NCBI GenBank assembly: GCA_018673215.1
Contig: JABHDE010000069.1
Location: 1-53,210, forward strand
DNA: 53,210 nt
Source: Formosa sp.
Lineage (GTDB): Bacteria > Bacteroidota > Bacteroidia > Flavobacteriales > Flavobacteriaceae
Reading direction: 5' to 3'
Shown here piece by piece: positions 35,762 to 43,859 of this stretch. Numbering within the stretch: the first letter of the stretch is position 1; each line of letters starts with the position of its first letter. The position numbers and the translations under genes were made by a program. The notes beneath the pieces were generated by a model. That model saw only the letters and a program-made list of their open reading frames with translations. It searched no databases and was not told where the DNA came from.

Positions 35762-37011
35762 TGCAAATCTTTAAATTTGGTGGTGCTTCCGTAAAGGATG
35801 CTGATGGCGTAAAGAACTTAGCCCATGTCCTGTCTAAGGTTGGCTACAGCAATACGCTTATTGTAGTTTCAGCTATGGGGAAAACTACTAATGCCATGGA
35901 AACAGTGATTGGAAATTATTTTGACGCCAAACACCAACTACAAAGCTCTTTACAAGAGGTTAAAAAATATCACAATAACATTCTACTGGATTTATTTGAG
36001 AACGAACAACATCCAGTATTTAAAACGGTTGATTCATTGTTTCAGCAAATTGTCCTCTTTTTAGACCACAACAAATCGCCTAACTACAACTATGTATACG
36101 ACCAAGTGATTGGATTTGGGGAGATGATTTCAACCACCATTATCAGTCATTACCTAACTGAAATTGGCATCAACAATAATTGGTTGGATGTAAGAAATCT
36201 AATAAAAACTGATGACTATTACAGAAATGCCAAAGTGCATTGGACTCAAACTCAAGAGTTAATTTCAATACAAGTGGACAGCTCGAAGTTAAACATTACA
36301 CAAGGGTTTTTAGGAAGTGATTCTAACAACTTTACAACCACTCTTGGACGGGAAGGAAGTGACTATACCGCTGCAGTGTTTGCCTATTGTCTAAACGCCA
36401 ATGCAGTCACCATTTGGAAAGATGTTCCAGGCGTTCTCAATGCCGACCCTCGTTATTTTGAGAATGCAGAGTTATTGCACCAAATCTCCTATACAGAAGC
36501 CATTGAGCTTTCTTATTATGGAGCCTCTGTAATTCATCCTAAAACACTTCAACCGCTGCAGCGCAAAGAAATTCCTTTGTATGTCAAATCATTTTTGAAC
36601 CCAGAAAACGAAGGAACTAAGGTTGGGAAAGACTTAGTCTTAAACCCTAAAATTCCTTGTTATATCTTAAAACACAATCAAGTATTAATCTCCCTTACAT
36701 CACTTGACTTCTCATACATAGTCGAAGATAATATTAGCCATATCTTTAGTTTATTGCATGATTATAAAATGAAAGTTAGTATGATTCAAAATTCTGCGAT
36801 TAGCTTTTCAGTCTGTATCGAAAACAACTATAATAATTTAGATCGTTTATTATTACATTTAAAAGCAAAATATAAAGTCTCATCGCATAAAAATGTGAAA
36901 CTATACACCATTAGACATTATAACTCCCAATCTATTAAGGACATAGAAGTCGAAAAAGAAATTCTTCTAAAGCAAATTACTCCTGAAATTGTACAGATTA
37001 TAACCAAGTAA
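35761..37011 (+). CDS. lysC: Aspartate kinase (monofunctional)
   Basis: A 416-residue enzyme that phosphorylates aspartate, the first step toward Lys, Met and Thr. The N-terminal kinase motif is KFGGASV (5-11), with VVSAMGKTT for the phosphate loop and TTLGREGSDYTAA for aspartate binding. VWKDVPGVLNADPR matches the family as TIWKDVPG. The C-terminal ~120 residues form a weakly conserved ACT region, which may bind an end product such as lysine. No homoserine dehydrogenase domain is fused. It is translationally coupled to the GNAT gene before it. Confidence 0.92.
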   Translation: MQIFKFGGASVKDADGVKNLAHVLSKVGYSNTLIVVSAMGKTTNAMETVIGNYFDAKHQLQSSLQEVKKYHNNILLDLFENEQHPVFKTVDSLFQQIVLFLDHNKSPNYNYVYDQVIGFGEMISTTIISHYLTEIGINNNWLDVRNLIKTDDYYRNAKVHWTQTQELISIQVDSSKLNITQGFLGSDSNNFTTTLGREGSDYTAAVFAYCLNANAVTIWKDVPGVLNADPRYFENAELLHQISYTEAIELSYYGASVIHPKTLQPLQRKEIPLYVKSFLNPENEGTKVGKDLVLNPKIPCYILKHNQVLISLTSLDFSYIVEDNISHIFSLLHDYKMKVSMIQNSAISFSVCIENNYNNLDRLLLHLKAKYKVSSHKNVKLYTIRHYNSQSIKDIEVEKEILLKQITPEIVQIITK

Positions 37012-37014
37012 CAA

Positions 37015-37042
37015 TTGTTTAATACTAAAATGATTAAGTTTG
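37015..37042 (+). promoter_or_regulatory. Promoter of the OlsF-like acyltransferase gene
   Basis: TTG at 37015-37017 and TAAGTTTG at 37035-37042 are 17 bases apart, a full Bacteroidota match. The -7 box ends 17 bases before the ATG at 37060. Confidence 0.65.
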
Positions 37043-37059
37043 TGTAAGACCCCCAAAAT

Positions 37060-38868
37060 ATGAGTATCGTATCCTCCAAAGAAATTGCAAAGGCTATTAA
37101 GGTTGATAAATATGGATTTATCGGGACTTTTTTAGGCTGGATTTTAATGAAAGTATTGAAGATTTCAACGATCAATAGAATCTACAATCAAAACAAACAC
37201 AAAAGCGATGTCGATTTTTTAAACGGCCTTCTATCTGATTTCCAAATTCGCTTTGAAATTCCCGAAGAAGATTTAAAAAGACTTCCAAAAGATGGTGCAT
37301 ACATCACAGTTTCCAACCACCCACTTGGTGGGATAGACGGGATTTTGTTGTTAAAATTAATGTTGGAACAACGGAGTGATTTTAAAATCATCGCCAATTT
37401 TTTACTACATCGTATAGAACCCTTGGTTCCGTATATCATGCCAGTGAATCCTTTTGAAGACCATAAAGATGCCAAATCGAGCATCGCTGGATTTAAAAAT
37501 TCTTTGTTGCATTTACAGAACGGACATCCTCTTGGCATATTTCCAGCAGGTGAAGTCTCTACCTATAAAGACGGGAAATTAATGGTCGATAAGCCTTGGG
37601 AGCCTGCCGCCATGAAACTAATTAAACGTGCCGAAGTGCCAGTTGTTCCCATTTATTTTCATGCGAAAAACAGCCCTTTGTTTTACCGACTTTCAAAGTT
37701 GAGTGATTCTTTAAGAACGGCTAAACTTCCCTCCGAATTATTAACTCAAAAGAAACGGGTAATTAAAGTTAGAATAGGAAAACCGATTTCTGTGAAAGAT
37801 CAAAAAGAGCAGCTGACTTTAGATGCTTTTTCGGACTTTGTCAGACGAAAAACCTATATGCTATCTAACTCCTTCGAAAAACCTAAAATTCTAACAAATA
37901 TTTCCTCGAGTTTAAAAGTCACCAAATCACCAAAAAAAATTGTGACCCCTGCTCCCACTGACAGTATGTGTGCCGAAGTTGAGTCCTTAAAAGCCGAAAA
38001 CCACCGTCTTTTATGCAGTAAAAACTACGAGGTGTATTTAGCCCCCGCGGCTAAAATTCCAAACATTTTACACGAAATTGGACGCTTGCGGGAAATCACG
38101 TTTAGAGAAATTGGTGAGGGCACTAACAAAGCGATCGACTTGGATACCTTTGACGGGTATTATCACCATATGTTTTTGTGGGATGCGGAAGCAAAGTGCC
38201 TTGCAGGCGCCTACCGAATGGGATTAGGAAGTGAAATTTATAAAGCCAAAGGCATTGATGGGTTTTACCTACAAGATTTGTTCCGTTTTGAACCCGAACT
38301 CCATACCATGATGAGCCAGTCTATTGAGTTGGGACGTGCCTTTATCATCAAAAGCTACCAACAAAAACCAATGCCATTGTTTTTGCTTTGGAAAGGAATT
38401 GTACACAGCACACTGCGCTTTCCAGAACATAATTATTTAATTGGCGGAGTGAGTATAAGTAATCAATTTTCAAATTTCTCAAAATCCTTGATGATTGAGT
38501 TTATGAAATCGCACTACTACGATCCGTATTTAGCACAATACATCCATCCTAAAAAAGAATTTAAAATAAAGCTTAAAGATGCAGACAAAGATTTTGTGTT
38601 TGATGCCACAGCAGCCGATTTGAATAAGTTTGACAAAATTATTGATGAGATTGAACCCGGGGCCTTGCGACTGCCTGTACTCCTCAAAAAGTATATCAAA
38701 CAAAATGCCCGATTGATTGCTTTTAATGTCGATCCGCTTTTTAACAATGCGGTGGATGGACTGATGTATATACGTATTGCAGACCTGCCCGACAGCACCG
38801 TCCGTCCTGTCATGGAAGAATTTCAAGCAGAGCTGGAACGCAAGTACGGCCCATCAGAAGCGGAATAA
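37060..38868 (+). CDS. olsF: Bifunctional acyltransferase, OlsF-like (aminolipid synthesis)
   Basis: A 602-residue fusion. Residues of about 20-260 are a PlsC-type acyltransferase: SNHPLGGIDG has the catalytic His87 and Asp93, spaced as His-x5-Asp (instead of the general His-x4-Asp), and FPAGE is at 161-165. Residues of about 330-530 are an OlsB/GNAT-like N-acyltransferase with LREITFREIGEG, YHHMFLWD and the SIELGRAFI block. In characterised OlsF proteins, including one from Flavobacterium johnsoniae, the C-terminal half N-acylates ornithine and the N-terminal half O-acylates the product. This gene should therefore make ornithine or glycine lipids of the membrane; the amino acid used is not readable from sequence. 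It is monocistronic with its own promoter. Confidence 0.72.
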   Translation: MSIVSSKEIAKAIKVDKYGFIGTFLGWILMKVLKISTINRIYNQNKHKSDVDFLNGLLSDFQIRFEIPEEDLKRLPKDGAYITVSNHPLGGIDGILLLKLMLEQRSDFKIIANFLLHRIEPLVPYIMPVNPFEDHKDAKSSIAGFKNSLLHLQNGHPLGIFPAGEVSTYKDGKLMVDKPWEPAAMKLIKRAEVPVVPIYFHAKNSPLFYRLSKLSDSLRTAKLPSELLTQKKRVIKVRIGKPISVKDQKEQLTLDAFSDFVRRKTYMLSNSFEKPKILTNISSSLKVTKSPKKIVTPAPTDSMCAEVESLKAENHRLLCSKNYEVYLAPAAKIPNILHEIGRLREITFREIGEGTNKAIDLDTFDGYYHHMFLWDAEAKCLAGAYRMGLGSEIYKAKGIDGFYLQDLFRFEPELHTMMSQSIELGRAFIIKSYQQKPMPLFLLWKGIVHSTLRFPEHNYLIGGVSISNQFSNFSKSLMIEFMKSHYYDPYLAQYIHPKKEFKIKLKDADKDFVFDATAADLNKFDKIIDEIEPGALRLPVLLKKYIKQNARLIAFNVDPLFNNAVDGLMYIRIADLPDSTVRPVMEEFQAELERKYGPSEAE

Positions 38869-38938
38869 ACTTTCTTTAGTTAAAATTTTATAGGTTTTTT
38901 TGTAGTTTTATAAAGCCTTAACTGCTTAACCTAAAATT

Positions 38939-39097
38939 ATGAAAAAACTACACAAAAAAACGTCTTCGTTTTACATTAACGTTTCTGTTCTTTATCTATT
39001 TATTCTCTCATTGGGACTGCTTCAAAAGTGGGTTAGGCATTTAGGAGTTTCTCTAAATATTTACCCACACTTTAATTGCATTGTATTTACGTTTTAA
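38939..39097 (+). CDS. Possible small ORF with signal-peptide-like sequence
   Basis: An open frame of 52 codons, too short for ordinary gene calling. It starts MKKLHKKTSSFYINVSVLYL: basic residues followed by a hydrophobic stretch, as in a signal peptide or a membrane anchor. The rest (WVRHLGVSLNIYPHF) has no recognised motif. The leader before it (a T-rich run, then TTAACTGCTTAACC) resembles leaders seen before large secreted proteins of this phylum. It could be a real small protein or the surviving 5' end of a lost surface-protein gene. It lies in the 258-base gap between the OlsF-like gene and the convergent arsC. Confidence 0.3.
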   Translation: MKKLHKKTSSFYINVSVLYLFILSLGLLQKWVRHLGVSLNIYPHFNCIVFTF

Positions 39098-39126
39098 TTA
39101 CAATTTAACATGTAGAGCACAGTAAT

Positions 39127-39543
39127 TTAAAACCGTTCCGACACAAATGCTTTCATGTAATCCTTAATTTCTGTACGTGCTTTTAAGAATGCGGCGTGTT
39201 TTTCTTCGTCGGTTCCAATCAGTTTAGAAGGATCGTAAAAATTATGATGCAAACGCACGGCATTGGTACTAGGAATGAATGGACAATTTTCATTGGCATG
39301 GTCACAAACAGTGATGATGTAATCAAAATTGACCTCAGCATATTCATCCACATGGTTAGAAGTGTGTTGCGAAATGTCAATACCATCTTCTTTCATAATC
39401 GCGGCAGCACCTGGGTTGATCCCATGTGTTTCTATTCCAGCACTGTAAACGTTAGCTTGATTGGCCGCAAATTGGTTTAAATAGCCGTGCGCCATTTGGC
39501 TTCGGCATGAATTTCCTGTACAAAGGACTAATATATTTTTCAT
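39127..39543 (-). CDS. arsC: Arsenate reductase, thioredoxin-coupled (ArsC, LMW phosphatase fold)
   Basis: A cytosolic protein of 138 residues. The phosphate loop CTGNSCRS contains Cys8 and Arg14. TVCDHANENCP contains Cys80 and Cys87. The distances 8 to 80 and 80 to 87 equal those of the Cys10-Cys82-Cys89 triad of the Staphylococcus plasmid pI258 ArsC, which passes its disulfide to thioredoxin. This favours arsenate reduction over tyrosine-phosphatase activity. It is the last gene of a run with a DUF1801 gene and a broken glyoxalase gene. No arsR, arsB or acr3 is next to it. Confidence 0.88.
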   Translation of the reverse strand: MKNILVLCTGNSCRSQMAHGYLNQFAANQANVYSAGIETHGINPGAAAIMKEDGIDISQHTSNHVDEYAEVNFDYIITVCDHANENCPFIPSTNAVRLHHNFYDPSKLIGTDEEKHAAFLKARTEIKDYMKAFVSERF

Positions 39544-39549
39544 AATATT

Positions 39550-39939
39550 TTATTTCTCAAACGCACTGTCAATCGGTTCCCAGAGCTCAATTTTATTCCC
39601 TTCAGGGTCTAAGATCCAAGCAAATTTTCCATAATCGAACGTTTGAATATCGCCCACAATAGTAACACCTTCTGACTTAAGAACGGTTATCAAATTGTTA
39701 ATATTTTCAACTCAAAAGTTCACCATAAAGGGTTGTTTGCTTGGTTCAAAATAAGTGGTATGCTCTTTGAAAGGCGACCACTGTGTCGATGCTTTTTTAC
39801 CCGCTTCATCCTTCCACCAAAAGGTACATCCATAATCGTCTACGGGCAATCCGAGATGTTTGCCATACCATGCTTTTGTTGCTTTTGAATCCTTGGTTTT
39901 AAAAAAGATTCCACCGATACCTGTAACACGTGTTTTCAT
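39550..39939 (-). pseudogene. Glyoxalase/bleomycin-resistance family gene with an in-frame TGA
   Basis: From the ATG at 39939 the frame reads VTGIGGIFFKTKDSKATKAW, then LGLPVDDYGCTFWW and SKQPFMVNF. A TGA at 39712-39714 interrupts it. It continues in the same frame through VENINNLITVLKSEG, FDYGKFAWILDPEGNKIELW and ends with a TAA at 39550. Read through, it has about 129 residues, the normal length of a VOC-fold protein, and both halves carry family features. CGA (Arg) to TGA is the simplest cause. The gene starts four bases after the DUF1801 gene and ends six bases before arsC, so the operon spacing is undisturbed. A very recent loss, or a sequencing error, would fit. Confidence 0.82.
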
Positions 39940-39943
39940 ATAT

Positions 39944-40399
39944 TTATTTTTTTATTTGGGATTCATAAATCGCAATCCATGCATCAACGGATAGTTTAGC
40001 CGCAAGTTGTCCAATGAGTTCATGAGGAATGTCCTCCATTTTTTTAAAGCGAATACAGCTTTTTCCCATGTCTAGTTTGGTCTTGCAATGCTTGGGATAT
40101 TCAGCTACAAACCAATCCAAAATTTCTTTTTTGGCATACATTCCTAAATGGTACACGGCTATAAAATTTTTCTGAGAGGCGAGGTTCATAAAGGGCAATG
40201 GCAACTTGGGATTGCAATGGTATCCATCTGGATATATAGTGAATGGCACCACATATCCTAGCACCCCATAGTTGATACATTCCTGAAATTTGGGATCTAA
40301 GTGTACCAAAATAGTATGTCTTAATTTTTGAAAGGGCGCTTTGCGATCTTCGGCTAATTGGGCGATGTATTCAGTAGAGGTTGATGCTGTAGATTTCAT
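39944..40399 (-). CDS. DUF1801-domain protein
   Basis: A small cytosolic protein of 151 residues matching the YdhG/DUF1801 fold: an N-terminal helix, FQECINYGVLGYVVP (substrate-pocket-like), a strand KNFIAVYHLGMY, and a C-terminal helix with DMGKSCIRFKKMEDIP. The function of the family is unknown. It starts the three-gene run with the glyoxalase pseudogene and arsC on the same strand, spaced by four bases from the former. Families of this kind often sit near stress or detoxification genes, a loose hint only. Confidence 0.8.
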   Translation of the reverse strand: MKSTASTSTEYIAQLAEDRKAPFQKLRHTILVHLDPKFQECINYGVLGYVVPFTIYPDGYHCNPKLPLPFMNLASQKNFIAVYHLGMYAKKEILDWFVAEYPKHCKTKLDMGKSCIRFKKMEDIPHELIGQLAAKLSVDAWIAIYESQIKK

Positions 40400-40425
40400 G
40401 ATTTAGAACGTTTAAAACTCTAAAT

Positions 40426-41361
40426 TTAATGAAAATAGTTGACAATTTTATCAAGGATGGTTTGTGCTAATTTTTGGTGACTTTCTACCGTCCATCCAGC
40501 CACATGCGGCGATAACATCACATTATCAGCCTTTAGAAGATAATCCAAGGCAGGAGGTGGGGTTTTAGAGAATAGATTTTCAAAGGATGATTTTTCATAC
40601 TCTAACACATCCAAACCTGCCCCTAAAATGCTTTTAGACTCCAATGCAGCCACCAAGTCTTCTGTGACTACACAACTACCGCGAGCAGTATTAAGAAGCC
40701 AAAAAGGATGTTTAAATTGACTGATGAAATTTGTATTGACCATCTGAAACGTCAACTCGGTATGTGGAATATGCAAACTTAAAACGTGAGCCTTTTCTTG
40801 AAGTGTTTCTAGTGAAACTTGCTTGGAATTTTCATCTCCGACGCTGGGCTTGAGATCGTAACACAAGACCTCAACGTCAAAGCCTCGTAATTTTTTAGCA
40901 AATGCTTTGCCCATATGTCCATAGCCAATAATACCAACCGTTTTCCCATCGAGTTCAAGACCCCGATGGGCTTCGCGTTGCCATTTGCCATCTCGTACAT
41001 CGCGATCTGCTGTGTGTAGTTTATTAAACAATGCCAATAACATTCCTAGCGCATGCTCCCCAACAGCATTTTGATTCCCTTCGGGTGCAGCAATTAAATG
41101 GATGCCTTTGGTCTCTGCGTAGTCTGTATCAATATTTTCCAATCCCGCTCCTACTCGACCAATAAACTTAAGCTTAGTAGCCTTGTCTAAAAAAGGAGCA
41201 TCAATTCGAAATCGACTTCTGATAATAAGCCCATCATAGTTATGAATTTGAGATTCAATGACTTCTTTTGAGCTGGAATAATCTTCGTGACTCGCGTGTC
41301 CTAAGGCAGCTAATTGCTCAATTAGTATGGGATGATTGCTGTCAAGATGTAAGATGTTCAT
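40426..41361 (-). CDS. D-2-hydroxyacid dehydrogenase, phosphoglycerate-dehydrogenase-like
   Basis: An NAD-dependent enzyme of 311 residues. The substrate-binding part has GRVGAGLENID, and the Rossmann domain has VGIIGYGHMGKAFAKKL. Catalytic residues are Arg in LNTARGSCV, the Glu near DVLEYEKSSF, and His in SPHVAGWT. There is no C-terminal ACT domain, so this is the short form. It could be a serine-pathway 3-phosphoglycerate dehydrogenase or act on another 2-hydroxyacid; the sequence alone does not decide. It starts one base after the mgtE stop, so it is translated from the same message. Confidence 0.88.
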   Translation of the reverse strand: MNILHLDSNHPILIEQLAALGHASHEDYSSSKEVIESQIHNYDGLIIRSRFRIDAPFLDKATKLKFIGRVGAGLENIDTDYAETKGIHLIAAPEGNQNAVGEHALGMLLALFNKLHTADRDVRDGKWQREAHRGLELDGKTVGIIGYGHMGKAFAKKLRGFDVEVLCYDLKPSVGDENSKQVSLETLQEKAHVLSLHIPHTELTFQMVNTNFISQFKHPFWLLNTARGSCVVTEDLVAALESKSILGAGLDVLEYEKSSFENLFSKTPPPALDYLLKADNVMLSPHVAGWTVESHQKLAQTILDKIVNYFH

Positions 41362-41362
41362 C

Positions 41363-42733
41363 TTAAATATTTAGGATAAGTTTAGCAATTGAGAAGTAAA
41401 TTAATATCCCAAAAATATCATTACTTGTTGTGATAAAAGGTCCCGTTGCAATGGCAGGATCGATGCCTTTTTTATGAAGGAATAATGGAATGAACGTCCC
41501 TATAATTCCAGCAACAATAATCACCACAACTAGAGACGATGAAATGGCTAAAGCGGTGCGTACATCTTGCTTCCAGATCCATACAAAAACGAATAAAAAT
41601 AAGGCTAAAATAATACCGTTGAGAGCCGCTAAAAACATTTCTTTAATCAGGCGGTTATTGACACTACCTCTCACCTCATCATTTGCCAAACCTTGTACAA
41701 TAATTGCAGACGACTGAACACCTACATTCCCTGCCATAGCCGCAATGAGTGGCGTAAATAATAAAATTAAAGGAAAATCATCAATGATGGTTTCAAACCC
41801 ACCCATGATGACAGCAGCTCCAACCCCTCCCAAAAGTCCTAAAAACAACCACGGCAATCGTGCACGAGTCAAATCGAGAATGCTATCTTCTGCATCCACA
41901 TCCTGTGTAATACCGGCTGCTAGTTGATAGTCTTTCTCAGCTTCTTCGATAATAACATCTACAATATCATCAATCGTAATTCGTCCCAAAAGAATCTTAT
42001 CATCATTGATAACAGGGATGGCTTCTAAATCGTATTTTGCCATTAATTTGGCAACTTCTTCGGCATCCTCATCTACGTGAACAGAATCCACTTTTGGAAT
42101 ATAAATGTCTTTAACCTTGGTCTCGTTGTTGGCAATCAAAAGATCTTTCAATGATAAACGGCCAATGAGTTTTTCGTCTTTGGTTACTACATAAATTGAA
42201 TGCACACGCTTAACATCTTTGGCTTGGGCTCTAATTTTTCGCAAACAACCTGCAACCGTCCATGTTTCATACACTTTTACTAGTTCTTTAGCCATCAATC
42301 CACCTGCCGTGCCTTCATCGTATTTTAGCAGTTCTTGAATGTCTGCAACCAACTCCATATCGTCCATTTGAGCCATCACTTTTTGCTTACGCTCAGGAGA
42401 TAATTCTGCTAATACATCTGCTGCATCATCCGATTCGAGTTCTTGGATTTCCTCGGCAATTTCTTTGACAGAAAGGTTTTGCAATACTTTTTCGCGAACA
42501 TCATCTTCCAATTCTGCTAAGATATCGGCAGTAGTTTCACTATCTAAAAGTTTAATGATATAAGTGGCTTGATCTAGATTTAAATCATCCAAAATTTCAG
42601 CAATATCGGCGTAATGGACGTCTTTTAATTGCTCCAAAACAGCCTTATCGTCCTTAGAGTCGATGAACCCGTTAAGGGTATCGATTAAGGTTTCGGTGAT
42701 CTCAAAAGGGATATGTTCTTTAGTTTTTTCCAA
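41363..42733 (-). CDS. mgtE: Magnesium transporter MgtE
   Basis: An inner-membrane Mg2+ channel of 456 residues. The acidic helical N domain (about 20-135: repeated DxxAxxL with LAELSPERKQKVMAQM) senses cytosolic magnesium. Two CBS domains follow (about 137-260). The pore domain has five helices (about 290-456), with the conserved PLIAAMAGNVGVQSSAI segment and a late SNDIFGILIYF. The length is normal. It lies 11 bases after rsmA and one base before the dehydrogenase gene in the long ribF-to-arsC series. Confidence 0.95.
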   Translation of the reverse strand: MEKTKEHIPFEITETLIDTLNGFIDSKDDKAVLEQLKDVHYADIAEILDDLNLDQATYIIKLLDSETTADILAELEDDVREKVLQNLSVKEIAEEIQELESDDAADVLAELSPERKQKVMAQMDDMELVADIQELLKYDEGTAGGLMAKELVKVYETWTVAGCLRKIRAQAKDVKRVHSIYVVTKDEKLIGRLSLKDLLIANNETKVKDIYIPKVDSVHVDEDAEEVAKLMAKYDLEAIPVINDDKILLGRITIDDIVDVIIEEAEKDYQLAAGITQDVDAEDSILDLTRARLPWLFLGLLGGVGAAVIMGGFETIIDDFPLILLFTPLIAAMAGNVGVQSSAIIVQGLANDEVRGSVNNRLIKEMFLAALNGIILALFLFVFVWIWKQDVRTALAISSSLVVVIIVAGIIGTFIPLFLHKKGIDPAIATGPFITTSNDIFGILIYFSIAKLILNI

Positions 42734-42744
42734 AATTAAATTGG

Positions 42745-43518
42745 TTATTGATCCGTTTCAATTGCTAATGTTAAATCTATAAACGCCTGAACACTCAGTT
42801 GTTCTGGACGTTTGTCAAAGATAGTATTTGCTTTTAAATTATCTGTTAAATTATAGGTTTTTAAGCTATTTCTCAAGGTTTTTCGGCGTTGTTGAAATGC
42901 AGATTTAACAACTCTAAAAAATAATTTCTCATCACATGGTAGCGAATAATCTGCTTTTCTGGTGAGGCGTAGAACACCAGATTCTACTTTTGGTGGTGGA
43001 ATAAACACCGACGGCGGAACGGTAAACAAGTAGTCTGCTTTATAAAATGCTTGGACTAACACCGAAAGTATGCCATAGACTTTGCTCCCTTCTTTTTCGC
43101 AGATCCGCTGTGCGACTTCTTTCTGAAACATTCCTGAAAACTCTGGGATTTGAGCCCTGTTTTCTAACGCTTTAAACACTATTTGTGTAGAAATATTATA
43201 AGGGAAGTTTCCGATAATAGCAAAAGACTTGTTTTCAAAAGCCTGGCTAAAATCGTACTTTAAAACATCTTTTTGGATAATTCGAGGGGCTAAATTTAAG
43301 AAGTTAGCTTGTAGATACTCTACAGACTCAGGATCAATTTCAATGACATGTGTTGTGATTGGTTTCTCTAGAATATACTTGGTCAATACACCCATTCCTG
43401 GTCCGATTTCCAAAACATCGGTATAACCCTCTAACGACAGAGTATCCGCAATTTGTTTCGCGATCATTTCATCATTTAGAAAATGTTGTCCTAAGTATTT
43501 TTTGGCTTTTACAGTCAT
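42745..43518 (-). CDS. rsmA: 16S rRNA dimethyladenosine transferase RsmA (KsgA)
   Basis: A methyltransferase of 257 residues that dimethylates the two adjacent adenosines near the 3' end of 16S rRNA. The N-terminus [14 protein letters not shown] motif [12 protein letters not shown] and the catalytic motif [11 protein letters not shown] are all present. The C-terminal helical domain has [10 protein letters not shown]. The ATG is directly adjacent to the stop of the DUF4286 gene (no gap). Confidence 0.96.
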   Translation of the reverse strand: MTVKAKKYLGQHFLNDEMIAKQIADTLSLEGYTDVLEIGPGMGVLTKYILEKPITTHVIEIDPESVEYLQANFLNLAPRIIQKDVLKYDFSQAFENKSFAIIGNFPYNISTQIVFKALENRAQIPEFSGMFQKEVAQRICEKEGSKVYGILSVLVQAFYKADYLFTVPPSVFIPPPKVESGVLRLTRKADYSLPCDEKLFFRVVKSAFQQRRKTLRNSLKTYNLTDNLKANTIFDKRPEQLSVQAFIDLTLAIETDQ

Positions 43519-43842
43519 TTAATGAGCGTTTACAGTAAATTCATCTATCCATTCTAACTCTGTTCTAAAAGCTAACATTTTGTCACCAAATTTCTGTAAT
43601 CCTTCTGCTTGAATTTCCGCTGCATGTAATTTGTAATAAGATTCCAAAGCTTCTTTTGAGTGGGCTAAATATTGGATGGAATAGGTTAATCCCCCCATTG
43701 ATTCTTCGACCAAAACTTTTGTAAAAGTGGCTTTTAAAAAAAACCCCGTTGCCAATACTTTTGGAATGTGTTTCTGGATCCAGACCAACCACTCATCATG
43801 AATGCTGTCTTCAATATTTGCGGTTACGTTGTAAATTACCAT
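43519..43842 (-). CDS. DUF4286-family small protein
   Basis: A protein of 107 residues with a ferredoxin-like alpha/beta pattern. It opens VIYNVTANIEDSIHDEWLVW and has the strand GGLTYSIQYLAHS. Such proteins are nearly always next to rsmA and serS in Bacteroidota as I know them, and here it touches rsmA without a gap. It has no signal peptide or membrane helix and no known function. The fold resembles small stress-type dimeric barrel proteins. Confidence 0.85.
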   Translation of the reverse strand: MVIYNVTANIEDSIHDEWLVWIQKHIPKVLATGFFLKATFTKVLVEESMGGLTYSIQYLAHSKEALESYYKLHAAEIQAEGLQKFGDKMLAFRTELEWIDEFTVNAH

Positions 43843-43859
43843 TGGTTAATTTGATCTCA

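Noticed and set aside
39550-39939. TGA used as a sense codon (alternative code or selenocysteine)
   Set aside because: Other genes here end at TGA at the expected length (UbiA-like, methyltransferase-like), and the interrupted position looks like an Arg codon.
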